A stretch of 20,676 bases of DNA, from NCBI GenBank assembly GCA_900544645.1, contig UQWG01000033.1:1-20676 (forward strand), given 5' to 3'. The position numbers were made by a program, and so were the translations under genes. The notes beneath the pieces are model-generated. The model was not told the origin of the DNA. It made no database searches and worked only from the letters and a program-made list of their open reading frames with translations. This stretch comes from an uncultured Collinsella sp. Its GTDB lineage: Bacteria > Actinomycetota > Coriobacteriia > Coriobacteriales > Coriobacteriaceae. Positions 14,106 to 20,676 of the stretch are shown piece by piece; positions within the stretch are counted from its first letter, which is position 1, and each line of letters opens with the position of its first letter.

Positions 14106-16976
14106 ATGAGTCGCCGCAACACCGAGCTGCTCTTGCTCATCGCCTCGGCGTTCCCCGTCATCCTGCTGTATGCGATGTACGTCCTCACCGCGGGCGCTGC
14201 CATCTCCTTTGAGACGCTCGCCGTACCGATCGGCCTCTTTGCCGCCTTTGCCGCGGCCCACATTGCCGTGCGCATCTTGGCGCCCGGTGCCGACCCCGCC
14301 ATCCTGCCCATCGTATTTATACTTTCGGGCATCGGCATCACGTTCGTGACGCGTCTCGCCCCCGCTCTCGCCATCTCACAGCTCATCATCCTGTTTGTCT
14401 CGGTGGCGCTCATGGTGGGAACGCTTGCACTAGTCAAAAACCTCGACGTGGTCATGCGCTACAAGTACACCTTTGGCATCATCGGCATCATTCTGCTGAT
14501 GCTGCCTATCTTTATCGGCACCACGATCTCGGGCTCCAAACTGTGGATTCGCATCGCGGGCTTTACCATCCAGCCCGGCGAGTTCGCCAAGGTCTTTATC
14601 GTCCTGTTCCTGGCCGGGTACCTGGCCGAGAACCGCGAGCTGCTCTCCATCTCCAACCGCAAGATTCTGGGCTTTAAGATCCCTCGCCTGCGACTGCTGC
14701 TGCCGCTGTTTGCCGTGTGGGGTGTGTGCCTGCTCGTCGTCGTCTTCGAACGCGACCTGGGTTCGGCCGTGCTGTTCTACACCATCTTCTTGCTGATGCT
14801 CTACGTTGCCACGGGGCGCTTTTCGTATGTCGTTATCGGCCTTGCGCTCTTAGCCGTTGGAGCCGTGGGCGCCTACAAGTTCCTGTCTCACGTTCAGGTG
14901 CGTTTCCAGGTTTGGCTCGATCCGTTTAAGGACGCCCAGGGCCAGGGCTACCAGATCGTCCAGTCGCTCTTCTCGCTTGCCGATGGCGGTCTGGTCGGTG
15001 TTGGCATCGGCAACGGCATGGCCAACAACATCCCTGTCGTCGAGTCCGACTTTATCTTCTCGGCTATCGGCGAGGAGATGGGCCTTTTGGGCGGCGGCGC
15101 CGTGCTCATCCTGTTTATGCTCTTTGCCGTGCGTGGCCTCACCACGGCTGCCCGCGCTAAATCCGACCTCGCCGCCTTTAGTGCCACAGGCCTTACGGCC
15201 GCCATCAGCTTCCAGGCCTTCTTGATCGTTGGCGGCGTAACCCGCCTGATCCCGCTGACCGGCGTCACCCTGCCCTTTATGAGCCAGGGCGGCTCCTCTC
15301 TGCTGGCGAGCTTTATCATCGTCGCGCTCCTGCTGCGCGCCGGTGACGAGGCGACCGGACGCGAGGCCGAGCTTACCGGCACCGGCACCATGGCCGCCAT
15401 CACCGATGATCAGGTCGCATCTGCCGCCGCCCCGACGGGCACGCGCTTTGCCACCTCGTCTTCCTACGGCAGCGGCAGCCATTCCGTCGGCTCGCGCATG
15501 CGCCGTCGCCTGCTCGACACGCCTGAATCCGGTGTGCTCGGCCGCGTTGCTCTTGCCAACCGTCTAACCCGCGCGGTGCTCGCCTTTACGGCGCTGTTCG
15601 CCATCCTTATCGGCAACCTCACCTATGTCCAGGTCATTAAGGCCAAGGACTATCAGGACATGCCGACCAACAACCACACCATCGCCCGCTCCAAGTACAT
15701 CCAGCGCGGCTCCATCATCACGTCCGACGGCGTGACGCTGGCCGAGTCGCTGCAGCAGGAGGACGGCACCTACGTACGCTCCTACCCCAACGGTAACCTG
15801 GCAGCTCACGTGGTTGGCTACGTGAGCCAGCAGTATGGCACCACCGCCATCGAGAGCGTCATGAACGACACGCTCACCGGTTCTAAGGACTACTCCAGCT
15901 GGAACAATGCCATCGCGTCGCTCGCGGGCCAGACCCAGCCGGGCAACACCGCCAAGCTCACCATCGACTCGCGTATCCAGACGGCGGCCGAGCAGGCACT
16001 CAAGGGCTTTAAGGGCGCTGTAGTGGTCATCGACCCGCGTACCGGCGCGGTGCTCGCATGTGCCAGCTCGCCCACCTACGACAACACCAACATCGATGCC
16101 CTGCTGCAGACGGGCGGCGGCGAGGACGGCTCCATGTACAATCGCGCCATGGACGCGCTGTACACGCCGGGCTCCACGTTTAAGGTCGTTACGCTTTCCG
16201 CGGCACTCGAGACCGGTACCGCCAGCCTGACCAGCACCTACCAGGCGCCCGGCTCCATGGATATCGGCAACGCACCGGTCACCAACTATGCCAACGAGAG
16301 CTACGGCACCATCAGCCTGCAGCAGGCCTTTGCCGTGTCCTCCAACGTCGTCTTTGGCCAGGTGGCAAACGAAGTTGGCGCAAACACGCTCGTGCAGTTT
16401 GCCAACGCCTTTGGCTACGGCCAAAAGCTCGGCCAGGACCTGACCTCCGCGGCCTCCATCATGGCCGACCCGTCGCTCATGACCGAGTGGGAGACCGCCT
16501 GGGCCGGCGCCGGCCAGCCTGTCGGCATGGACCACACGCCCGGCCCGCAGACCACCGTCATGCAAAACGCCGTGATTGCCGCCGCCATCGCTAACAGCGG
16601 CGTGGTCATGGACCCGTACTTTGTAGCCCAGGTACTCGCCCCGGACGGAACCGTGGTCAAGACCACGCAGTCCCGCTCGCTTGGTCAGGCCGTCAGCTCC
16701 GCCACGGCCGACCAGGTCAAGCAGGCCATGCTTGCCGTCGTCCAGTCCGGCACCGGCACCGATGCCCAAATCCCCGGCGTCAAGGTCGCCGGCAAGACCG
16801 GCTCGGCCGAGACCGGCGGCACCAACGTCAACTCGATGTTCGTTGGCTTTGCACCTTACGATTCACCCACGGTCGCCATCTCGGTGGCCTTGGAGGATTT
16901 CGACAAGCATGACGTCAAGGCCGCCAAGATCGCCGGTATCGTCCTGACCGCGGCGCTTGCCGCACAGGGAGCGTGA
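14106..16976 (+). CDS. rodA-pbpA: RodA/FtsW-type SEDS glycosyltransferase fused to class B penicillin-binding protein
   Basis: The frame from ATG 14106 (AAAGGGAG eight bases upstream) is unbroken to the stop at 16974-16976, giving 956 residues. Residues 1-414 are a polytopic SEDS protein with about ten helices. WLDP holds the likely catalytic Asp272, followed by GYQIVQS, SDFIFSAIGEE and PLTGVTLPFMSQGGSS. A polar linker of about 70 residues leads to one helix at about 489-508 and then a PbpA-like transpeptidase of about 450 residues. Its motifs are S690-T-F-K693 with the active serine, S745-S-N747 and K897-T-G-S900. The two enzymes normally work as separate subunits, SEDS polymerising lipid II and the PBP crosslinking the strands; here one chain carries both. 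The pair takes the rodA-pbpA place in the actinobacterial order, and all catalytic residues are intact. The open frame extends 42 codons upstream into pstP, but the ribosome site favours 14106. RodA or FtsW assignment rests mainly on locus context. Confidence 0.95.
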   Translation: MSRRNTELLLLIASAFPVILLYAMYVLTAGAAISFETLAVPIGLFAAFAAAHIAVRILAPGADPAILPIVFILSGIGITFVTRLAPALAISQLIILFVSVALMVGTLALVKNLDVVMRYKYTFGIIGIILLMLPIFIGTTISGSKLWIRIAGFTIQPGEFAKVFIVLFLAGYLAENRELLSISNRKILGFKIPRLRLLLPLFAVWGVCLLVVVFERDLGSAVLFYTIFLLMLYVATGRFSYVVIGLALLAVGAVGAYKFLSHVQVRFQVWLDPFKDAQGQGYQIVQSLFSLADGGLVGVGIGNGMANNIPVVESDFIFSAIGEEMGLLGGGAVLILFMLFAVRGLTTAARAKSDLAAFSATGLTAAISFQAFLIVGGVTRLIPLTGVTLPFMSQGGSSLLASFIIVALLLRAGDEATGREAELTGTGTMAAITDDQVASAAAPTGTRFATSSSYGSGSHSVGSRMRRRLLDTPESGVLGRVALANRLTRAVLAFTALFAILIGNLTYVQVIKAKDYQDMPTNNHTIARSKYIQRGSIITSDGVTLAESLQQEDGTYVRSYPNGNLAAHVVGYVSQQYGTTAIESVMNDTLTGSKDYSSWNNAIASLAGQTQPGNTAKLTIDSRIQTAAEQALKGFKGAVVVIDPRTGAVLACASSPTYDNTNIDALLQTGGGEDGSMYNRAMDALYTPGSTFKVVTLSAALETGTASLTSTYQAPGSMDIGNAPVTNYANESYGTISLQQAFAVSSNVVFGQVANEVGANTLVQFANAFGYGQKLGQDLTSAASIMADPSLMTEWETAWAGAGQPVGMDHTPGPQTTVMQNAVIAAAIANSGVVMDPYFVAQVLAPDGTVVKTTQSRSLGQAVSSATADQVKQAMLAVVQSGTGTDAQIPGVKVAGKTGSAETGGTNVNSMFVGFAPYDSPTVAISVALEDFDKHDVKAAKIAGIVLTAALAAQGA

Positions 16977-17108
16977 TGCCCATGATCGAATCGGACACCC
17001 GAGGCGCGCCGCGGCCTAAGGGTTAGCGGCAACGCGCCACACGGCCCCAGCGGCCACATCATAGGTACTACACACATCGTTGAGCGAATAGTTATGTTAG
17101 GAGCAGGA
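16977..17108 (+). other. Short intergenic region before pknB
   Basis: The 132 bases contain the pknB ribosome site (AGGAG at 17099-17103) and no clear promoter. A frame of 16 codons begins with an ATG overlapping the RodA/PBP stop (TGATG) and ends at 17025; it may be a coupled leader peptide, but nothing else supports it. No T-rich hairpin separates the two genes, so read-through transcription of pknB from the upstream operon is plausible. Confidence 0.5.
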
Positions 17109-19055
17109 ATGGAACAGAGGGTCCTCGGGGGAAGATACCTCCTCAAGGATAAGGTGGGAACAGGCGGCATGGCGACCGTCTACCGTGCACAGGACCAGGT
17201 TCTCGACCGCACGGTAGCCGTCAAGATCATGCTGCCGCAGTATGCTGGCGACGCGACCTTCGCCGCACGCTTTAAGCAGGAGGCCCAGGCAGCAGCCGGC
17301 CTCTCCTCCCCCTATATCGTGGGCGTCTACGATTGGGGCAAGGACGGCGACACCTATTACATCGTCATGGAGTACCTACGCGGTACCGACCTTAAGAGCG
17401 GCATCAAGAGCCACGGCGCCCTCGACCCCAAGAAGGTCGCGCAGATCGGCTCGCAGATCAGCTCCGCGCTTTCGGTCGCCCACAAGCACGAAATCATCCA
17501 CCGCGACATTAAGCCGCAGAACATCATGGTGCTGCCCGACGGCAACATCAAGGTGATGGACTTTGGCATCGCGCGCGCCAAGAACAGCCACCTCACGCAA
17601 GACAACAACGTGCTGGGAACCGCCCACTACGTCAGCCCCGAGCAGACCCGCGGTCAGGACCTCGGCCCCACCTCGGATATCTACTCGCTGGGCGTCGTGA
17701 TGTACGAGTGCGCCACTGGCCGCGTTCCCTTTGACGGTGACGACGCTATCTCGGTCGCACTCAAGCAGGTCAACGAGCTGCCTATTCCGCCGAGCCAGAT
17801 CAACTCCGGTGTCGACGCCGACCTTGAGCGCATCATCCTCAAGTGCATGGAGAAGGACCCCGCAAACCGCTTCCAGACCGCCGACGAGCTGCGTCAGGTG
17901 CTCAACAGCTACCTGTCGGGCCGTGCCGTCAACGTCTCGGAGCCCACGCGCATCATCGGTGCCCCCGGTGAGCTGGGCGCCACCAAGACTCGCGAGCTTT
18001 CCGATCAGACGCGCGCCATGGTGCGTCCCGTCTCGGGCGTGAGCGGCCAAAATACCGCCCGCAGCTCGGTTTCGGGCTCCACCGGCTCCTACGAGGTCGA
18101 AAAGCCCAAATCCAACAAGAACAAGATCATCGCCGCCGTGGTGGCAGCCGTTGCCGTCATCGGCATCGTGGTGGCCTTTGCCACAGGACTCTTTGGCGGC
18201 GAGCAGGTCACCGTGCCCGATGTGCTGGGCAAGGACCAGCAGACTGCCGTCGAGCTGATCAAGGAAGCCGGCCTCGAGGTCGGCACCATCGACCAAAGCT
18301 ACAACGACGATGTCGACGAGGGCAAGGTCGCCGAGCAGACGCCCAACGGCAACACCAAGAAGGCCAAGGGCACCAAGGTGAACCTGGTAATCTCCAAGGG
18401 TCCCAAGCCCTCCGAGAAGGTTGAGGTTCCCCTGCTTGTCGGCCTGACCAAGGACCAGGCCGAGGCCGCGCTGGCAAGCGTTGGCCTGAAGGGCAACGCC
18501 TCCGAGGAGGCCAACGAGGCTGATGAGGGCCAGGTCTTTGAGCAGGGCACCGAAGCCGGTAAGGAAGTCGCGAAGGGCACGACCATCTCGTACAAGGTCT
18601 CGAGCGGCCCGGATACCACGTCCGTCCCCGATCTGACCGACATGACCGAGGCCCAGGCGCGCAACGCCCTCGATATGGCAGGCTTTGGCGTCGACGTTAG
18701 CTACCAGGAGAACGACTCGGTTACCGAGGGCACCGTGATCAGCTGGAACCCCAGTGGCAAGCAGAAGCCCGGCGCCACGATTACCGTCGTCATTGCCAAG
18801 AAGTCCGGCAAGGCCAGTGTTCCGGGCAACCTGTACGGCAAGAGCATCTCCGCCGCCGTCACCGCGCTCAACAACGCCGGTTTCTATAACATCGGCTTCT
18901 GTGACCAGAACGGCAATCCCGTAAGCGGTAACGAGGATGCCACCGTTACGGGCGTCTCCCCCACCGGCAAGCAGTCCACCGACAGCACGATCACGCTGAC
19001 GGTCGCACTTTCTGGCTCCACCTCGGGTGACGATTCCGGCACGACGACTAACTAG
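17109..19055 (+). CDS. pknB: PASTA-domain Ser/Thr protein kinase PknB
   Basis: The 648-residue product starts at ATG 17109, with AGGAG five bases upstream; an in-frame ATG at 17094 overlaps that site and is disfavoured. The kinase domain covers about 8-270, with glycine loop VGTGGMATV (16-24), VAVK lysine K39, HRDIKPQN at 131-138, DFG at 151-153 and SPEQ near 176-179. A juxtamembrane segment rich in Ser/Thr follows, then one helix at about 340-360 and four PASTA repeats at about 366-432, 436-500, 503-565 and 569-636. This is the standard actinobacterial sensor kinase that binds muropeptides or lipid II outside the cell and controls wall growth. It closes the cluster and is followed by a strong terminator. 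The TAHYVSPEQ activation loop looks complete. Unlike mycobacteria there is no pknA between the PBP and this gene. Confidence 0.97.
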   Translation: MEQRVLGGRYLLKDKVGTGGMATVYRAQDQVLDRTVAVKIMLPQYAGDATFAARFKQEAQAAAGLSSPYIVGVYDWGKDGDTYYIVMEYLRGTDLKSGIKSHGALDPKKVAQIGSQISSALSVAHKHEIIHRDIKPQNIMVLPDGNIKVMDFGIARAKNSHLTQDNNVLGTAHYVSPEQTRGQDLGPTSDIYSLGVVMYECATGRVPFDGDDAISVALKQVNELPIPPSQINSGVDADLERIILKCMEKDPANRFQTADELRQVLNSYLSGRAVNVSEPTRIIGAPGELGATKTRELSDQTRAMVRPVSGVSGQNTARSSVSGSTGSYEVEKPKSNKNKIIAAVVAAVAVIGIVVAFATGLFGGEQVTVPDVLGKDQQTAVELIKEAGLEVGTIDQSYNDDVDEGKVAEQTPNGNTKKAKGTKVNLVISKGPKPSEKVEVPLLVGLTKDQAEAALASVGLKGNASEEANEADEGQVFEQGTEAGKEVAKGTTISYKVSSGPDTTSVPDLTDMTEAQARNALDMAGFGVDVSYQENDSVTEGTVISWNPSGKQKPGATITVVIAKKSGKASVPGNLYGKSISAAVTALNNAGFYNIGFCDQNGNPVSGNEDATVTGVSPTGKQSTDSTITLTVALSGSTSGDDSGTTTN

Positions 19056-19105
19056 TCGACAACCCATCACCTGCAGCGGCTATGACCGCAAACATATTCG
19101 CTCAG

Positions 19106-19146
19106 AAGCGCCCGCTTGCTCCCCGGCAAGCGGGCGCTTTGTTTAT
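19106..19146 (+). terminator. Strong intrinsic terminator of the wall-growth operon
   Basis: Perfect 13-base arms (AAGCGCCCGCTTG at 19106-19118 and CAAGCGGGCGCTT at 19127-19139) with an eight-base loop are followed by TGTTTAT. It lies 50 bases after the pknB stop and should end transcription of the whole plus-strand block. Confidence 0.85.
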
Positions 19147-19176
19147 CGACAGGCCAGGGCTCCATAGCAACACAAA

Positions 19177-19198
19177 GAGGCCCGCAAAAACAAGCCTC
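19177..19198 (-). terminator. Possible terminator of the small minus-strand gene
   Basis: On the minus strand GAGGC, a 12-base loop and GCCTC are followed by TTTGTGTT, about 35 bases after the stop at 19233. The stem is short, so this is a modest candidate. Confidence 0.35.
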
Positions 19199-19232
19199 CC
19201 AGGTGACAACAGAATATGTAATGCAGTAATTA

Positions 19233-19430
19233 CTAGCCGCAGAACTTCACCATGGTCTCGACCACGAGCTTCTCGGAGTTGAGCTGCTGTATCATGATGC
19301 CCTGCTGGAACAGCGGGATGTTGGCGCGCGTGCGCTCCGGATCGGAGTGCTCGACGAACTCCTTCTTATCCAAGGTGCAGACCGAGCGCGACAAAACGAC
19401 TTCGAAGCGACCCATTACGGCATCGCGCAT
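19233..19430 (-). CDS. Small protein of unknown function, divergent from the LacI-family gene
   Basis: A 65-codon frame from ATG 19430 to the TAG at 19233 encodes a polar, mixed protein (FEVVLSRSVCTLDKKEFVEH near the start, then FQQGIMIQQLNSEKLVVETM). Almost all third positions are G or C and the codons are those of the neighbouring genes, which argues for real coding. An in-frame TAG two codons before the ATG fixes the maximum length; no ribosome site is evident, and ATG at 19415 is an alternative. No membrane segment or known family is recognised. It is divergent from the LacI-family gene across an inverted repeat and is followed by a possible terminator. It could be an intact small gene or the 5'-trimmed remnant of a larger one. 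Confidence 0.5.
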   Translation of the reverse strand: MRDAVMGRFEVVLSRSVCTLDKKEFVEHSDPERTRANIPLFQQGIMIQQLNSEKLVVETMVKFCG

Positions 19431-19434
19431 GCGC

Positions 19435-19459
19435 TACAATCTCGGTTAATCTGTTAACC
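19435..19459 (+). promoter_or_regulatory. -10 box and inverted-repeat operator ahead of the LacI-family gene
   Basis: TACAAT stands at 19435-19440, and GGTTAA, TCTG, TTAACC forms a perfect inverted repeat at 19444-19459, over the expected transcription start. Such placement is typical of autorepression by LacI-type regulators. It also lies upstream of the divergent small gene, so one site could control both. No good -35 is seen. Confidence 0.5.
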
Positions 19460-19482
19460 ACCCGAAAGCAGCAGGAGGCCCC

Positions 19483-20493
19483 ATGCCCACACCAGGCAAG
19501 CGCCCATCCATGCGCCAGATTGCCGTCGCGGCCGGCGTATCCGTCGCCACGGTCTCCCACGTCATCAACGGCAGCGGCCGTTTTTCCGAAGACACCCGCA
19601 AACGCGTGGAAGCCGCCCTAAAGGAATACGGCTACGTCACGAACATGGCGGCGAAGAGCCTCCGTATGGCCCAGTCCCGGACCATCGGCATGATCGTGCC
19701 GGACATCTCCAACGACTTCTTTTCCAAGATCGCCCTGCATGTGGAGCGCGAGCTGGCAACCGAGGACTACTCGGTCTTTGTTTGCAACAGCGCCAATGAC
19801 CCAGCCCGCGAGCGTGACTACTTCCGCACGCTGGCAAGCAAGCAGGCCGACGGTATCATCTGTATCTCCGGCCTGCGCAGGCTCGACGGCGAGTTCGTCC
19901 CCCACGGAATCCCCGTGGTCTGCATCGACCGTGCGCCCGAAAACGACCTCGGTTTCCCACACGTGGGCTCCGACAACATCGGCGGTGGCTACATGGCGAC
20001 CGAGCACCTCATCGAGCGCGGCTGCAAGGACATCCTGAGCATCTCGAGTTTTACCGCCAACTACCCCGGCAACGAGCGCCAGATGGGCTACGAGCGGGCG
20101 CTCGCCGCGCACGGAATGCCGCTACGCCGCGACTACCAGCTGTTTGTCTCGGGTAAGCAGCCGAGCATCATCGAGTCGGAAGAGCTCGTGACCGACTTCC
20201 TCTCCACGGGCTACCCCGTCGACGGCGTCTTCGCCCATAGCGACCACGCAGCCGTGGGCGCGCTGCGTGCGCTCGTTGCCGCCGGCAAGCGCGTACCCGA
20301 AGACGTCCGTCTCATCGGCTTCGACGATTCCGTTTACGCGCAGCTTCCGACGCCGCAAATCAGCACCATCCGCCGCTTCCCCGAGCGCCTCGCGCACGAG
20401 GGATGTCAGGCCCTGCTCGCCCTGCTGCGCGGCGAAGAGCCCGAGATGGAGACGCTTGTCCCCGTTAAGCTCGTGCAACGCGCGAGCAGCTAG
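19483..20493 (+). CDS. LacI-family transcriptional regulator
   Basis: The 336-residue product starts at ATG 19483, with AGGAGG four bases upstream. The N-terminal helix-turn-helix covers about 8-30 (MRQIAVAAGVSVATVSHVIN), followed by the hinge region with NMAAKSLRM near 51-60. The periplasmic-binding-protein-like effector domain runs from about 66 to 330, with IGMIVPDISNDFF, ADGIICISG, GVFAHSDHAAVGALRAL and LIGFDDSVYAQ. Family members bind palindromic operators and release or bind DNA on sugar or nucleotide binding. The effector cannot be told from sequence, and no transport or catabolic gene follows inside the window: the next feature is an insertion sequence. The inverted repeat at 19444-19459 is a likely own operator, although it lacks the central CG common in the family. 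The protein is of usual length and intact. Confidence 0.95.
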   Translation: MPTPGKRPSMRQIAVAAGVSVATVSHVINGSGRFSEDTRKRVEAALKEYGYVTNMAAKSLRMAQSRTIGMIVPDISNDFFSKIALHVERELATEDYSVFVCNSANDPARERDYFRTLASKQADGIICISGLRRLDGEFVPHGIPVVCIDRAPENDLGFPHVGSDNIGGGYMATEHLIERGCKDILSISSFTANYPGNERQMGYERALAAHGMPLRRDYQLFVSGKQPSIIESEELVTDFLSTGYPVDGVFAHSDHAAVGALRALVAAGKRVPEDVRLIGFDDSVYAQLPTPQISTIRRFPERLAHEGCQALLALLRGEEPEMETLVPVKLVQRASS

Positions 20494-20496
20494 ACA

Positions 20497-20521
20497 GCGG
20501 GCAGCGAATAGCCGCGTTTTT
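20497..20521 (+). terminator. Possible terminator of the LacI-family gene
   Basis: GCGGGC and GCCGC can pair with one bulge around AGCGAATA, and the stem is followed by GTTTTT. It starts three bases past the stop codon at 20493. Stem quality is modest. Confidence 0.45.
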
Positions 20522-20573
20522 CTCTCGCATGTGCTCTATCCCACGCGCGACATGCAAAAAGCCCGCCACCACA

Positions 20574-20676
20574 TGAACTGCGCCCCAAATCTTGGACGCC
20601 CTAAATAGCGACTAGGCCGCAAGGGCCTGATTCCGGAACTCCTCCGGGGTCAGGCCCTTCAATCTTACCTGCCTCC
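20574..20676 (-). mobile_element. End of an IS3-family insertion sequence (partial)
   Basis: The element appears to begin at TG 20574, where TGAACTGCGCCCCAAATCTT resembles the terminal inverted repeat of IS3-family members of the IS150 type. The transposase stop lies 38 bases inside this end. The other end is outside the window, so target duplication cannot be checked. The boundary is inferred from the TG end and from the change in sequence character. Confidence 0.75.
20612..20676 (-). CDS. IS3-family transposase OrfB, C-terminal end (partial)
   Basis: Read on the minus strand to the TAG at 20614-20612, the last codons give RQVRLKGLTPEEFRNQALAA, the typical C-terminus of the DDE integrase-type transposase (OrfB) of IS3/IS150 elements. 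Only 21 codons including the stop are inside the window, so the catalytic residues cannot be seen. In this family OrfB is usually made as an OrfAB fusion by frameshifting. It is too short and open-ended to appear in ordinary ORF lists but the match to the family ending is distinctive. Confidence 0.85.
   Translation of the reverse strand, partial: RQVRLKGLTPEEFRNQALAA

Noticed and set aside
15564..16769. 401-codon minus-strand open frame
   Set aside because: It is antisense to the PBP half of the RodA/PBP fusion, with Gly/Val/His-rich noncoding composition.
16978..17025. 16-codon frame overlapping the RodA/PBP stop
   Set aside because: It is too short and lacks independent support; kept only as a remark on the intergenic region.
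17376..19070. 564-codon minus-strand open frame
   Set aside because: It lies wholly antisense to pknB, whose motifs and four PASTA repeats are unmistakable; long antisense frames are expected in GC-rich DNA.
1..20676. CRISPR array, tRNA or rRNA genes
   Set aside because: No regularly spaced repeats, cloverleaf with CCA-type end or rRNA-like sequence was seen on either strand.

Overview
The window looks like a chromosomal stretch of a high-GC Gram-positive actinobacterium, most probably a coriobacterium close to Collinsella. This is inferred from strong GC bias at third codon positions, GGAGG-type ribosome sites, the actinobacterial FHA / PP2C / RodA / PbpA / PknB cluster, and coriobacterial-looking small membrane proteins. 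No 16S rRNA or other decisive marker is present, so the genus is an inference.

Layout. (1) 1-3438, minus strand: a tight set of an anchored exported protein with a Ser/Gly linker (2533-3438), a membrane Ser/Thr kinase (692-2536, ATGA overlap) and an unrecognised gene running off the left edge (1-688). (2) 3684-7915, minus strand: the housekeeping set dnaX, ybaB, recR, but with a plus-strand membrane-protein gene (4955-5428) lying between dnaX and ybaB. (3) 8031-8747, plus strand: a two-helix YcxB-like membrane protein divergent from dnaX. (4) 8896-19055, plus strand: the main block, a cell-wall growth and phospho-signalling cluster of a polytopic membrane kinase, FhaA-like, FhaB-like, a PP2C phosphatase with a long acidic N-terminal tail, a single polypeptide joining a RodA/FtsW-type SEDS glycosyltransferase to a class B penicillin-binding protein, and a PknB-type kinase with four PASTA repeats, closed by a strong terminator. 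(5) 19233-20493: a small unrecognised minus-strand gene divergent from a LacI-family regulator, with a perfect inverted repeat between them. (6) 20574-20676: the end of an IS3-family insertion sequence, with the last codons of its transposase.

How the parts work together. In mycobacteria the order is fhaA-fhaB-pstP-rodA-pbpA-pknA-pknB. Here the same functions are kept, but pknA is absent, a different kinase with a large membrane domain leads the operon, and rodA and pbpA are fused. Known biology of these families suggests that PknB senses wall fragments through PASTA repeats, the kinases phosphorylate partners read by the FHA proteins, the PP2C enzyme reverses this, and the SEDS-PBP fusion polymerises and crosslinks peptidoglycan. 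The fusion, the odd catalytic loops of two kinases (HRDIS and HLDIK) and the interrupted dnaX-ybaB-recR order are the most notable items.
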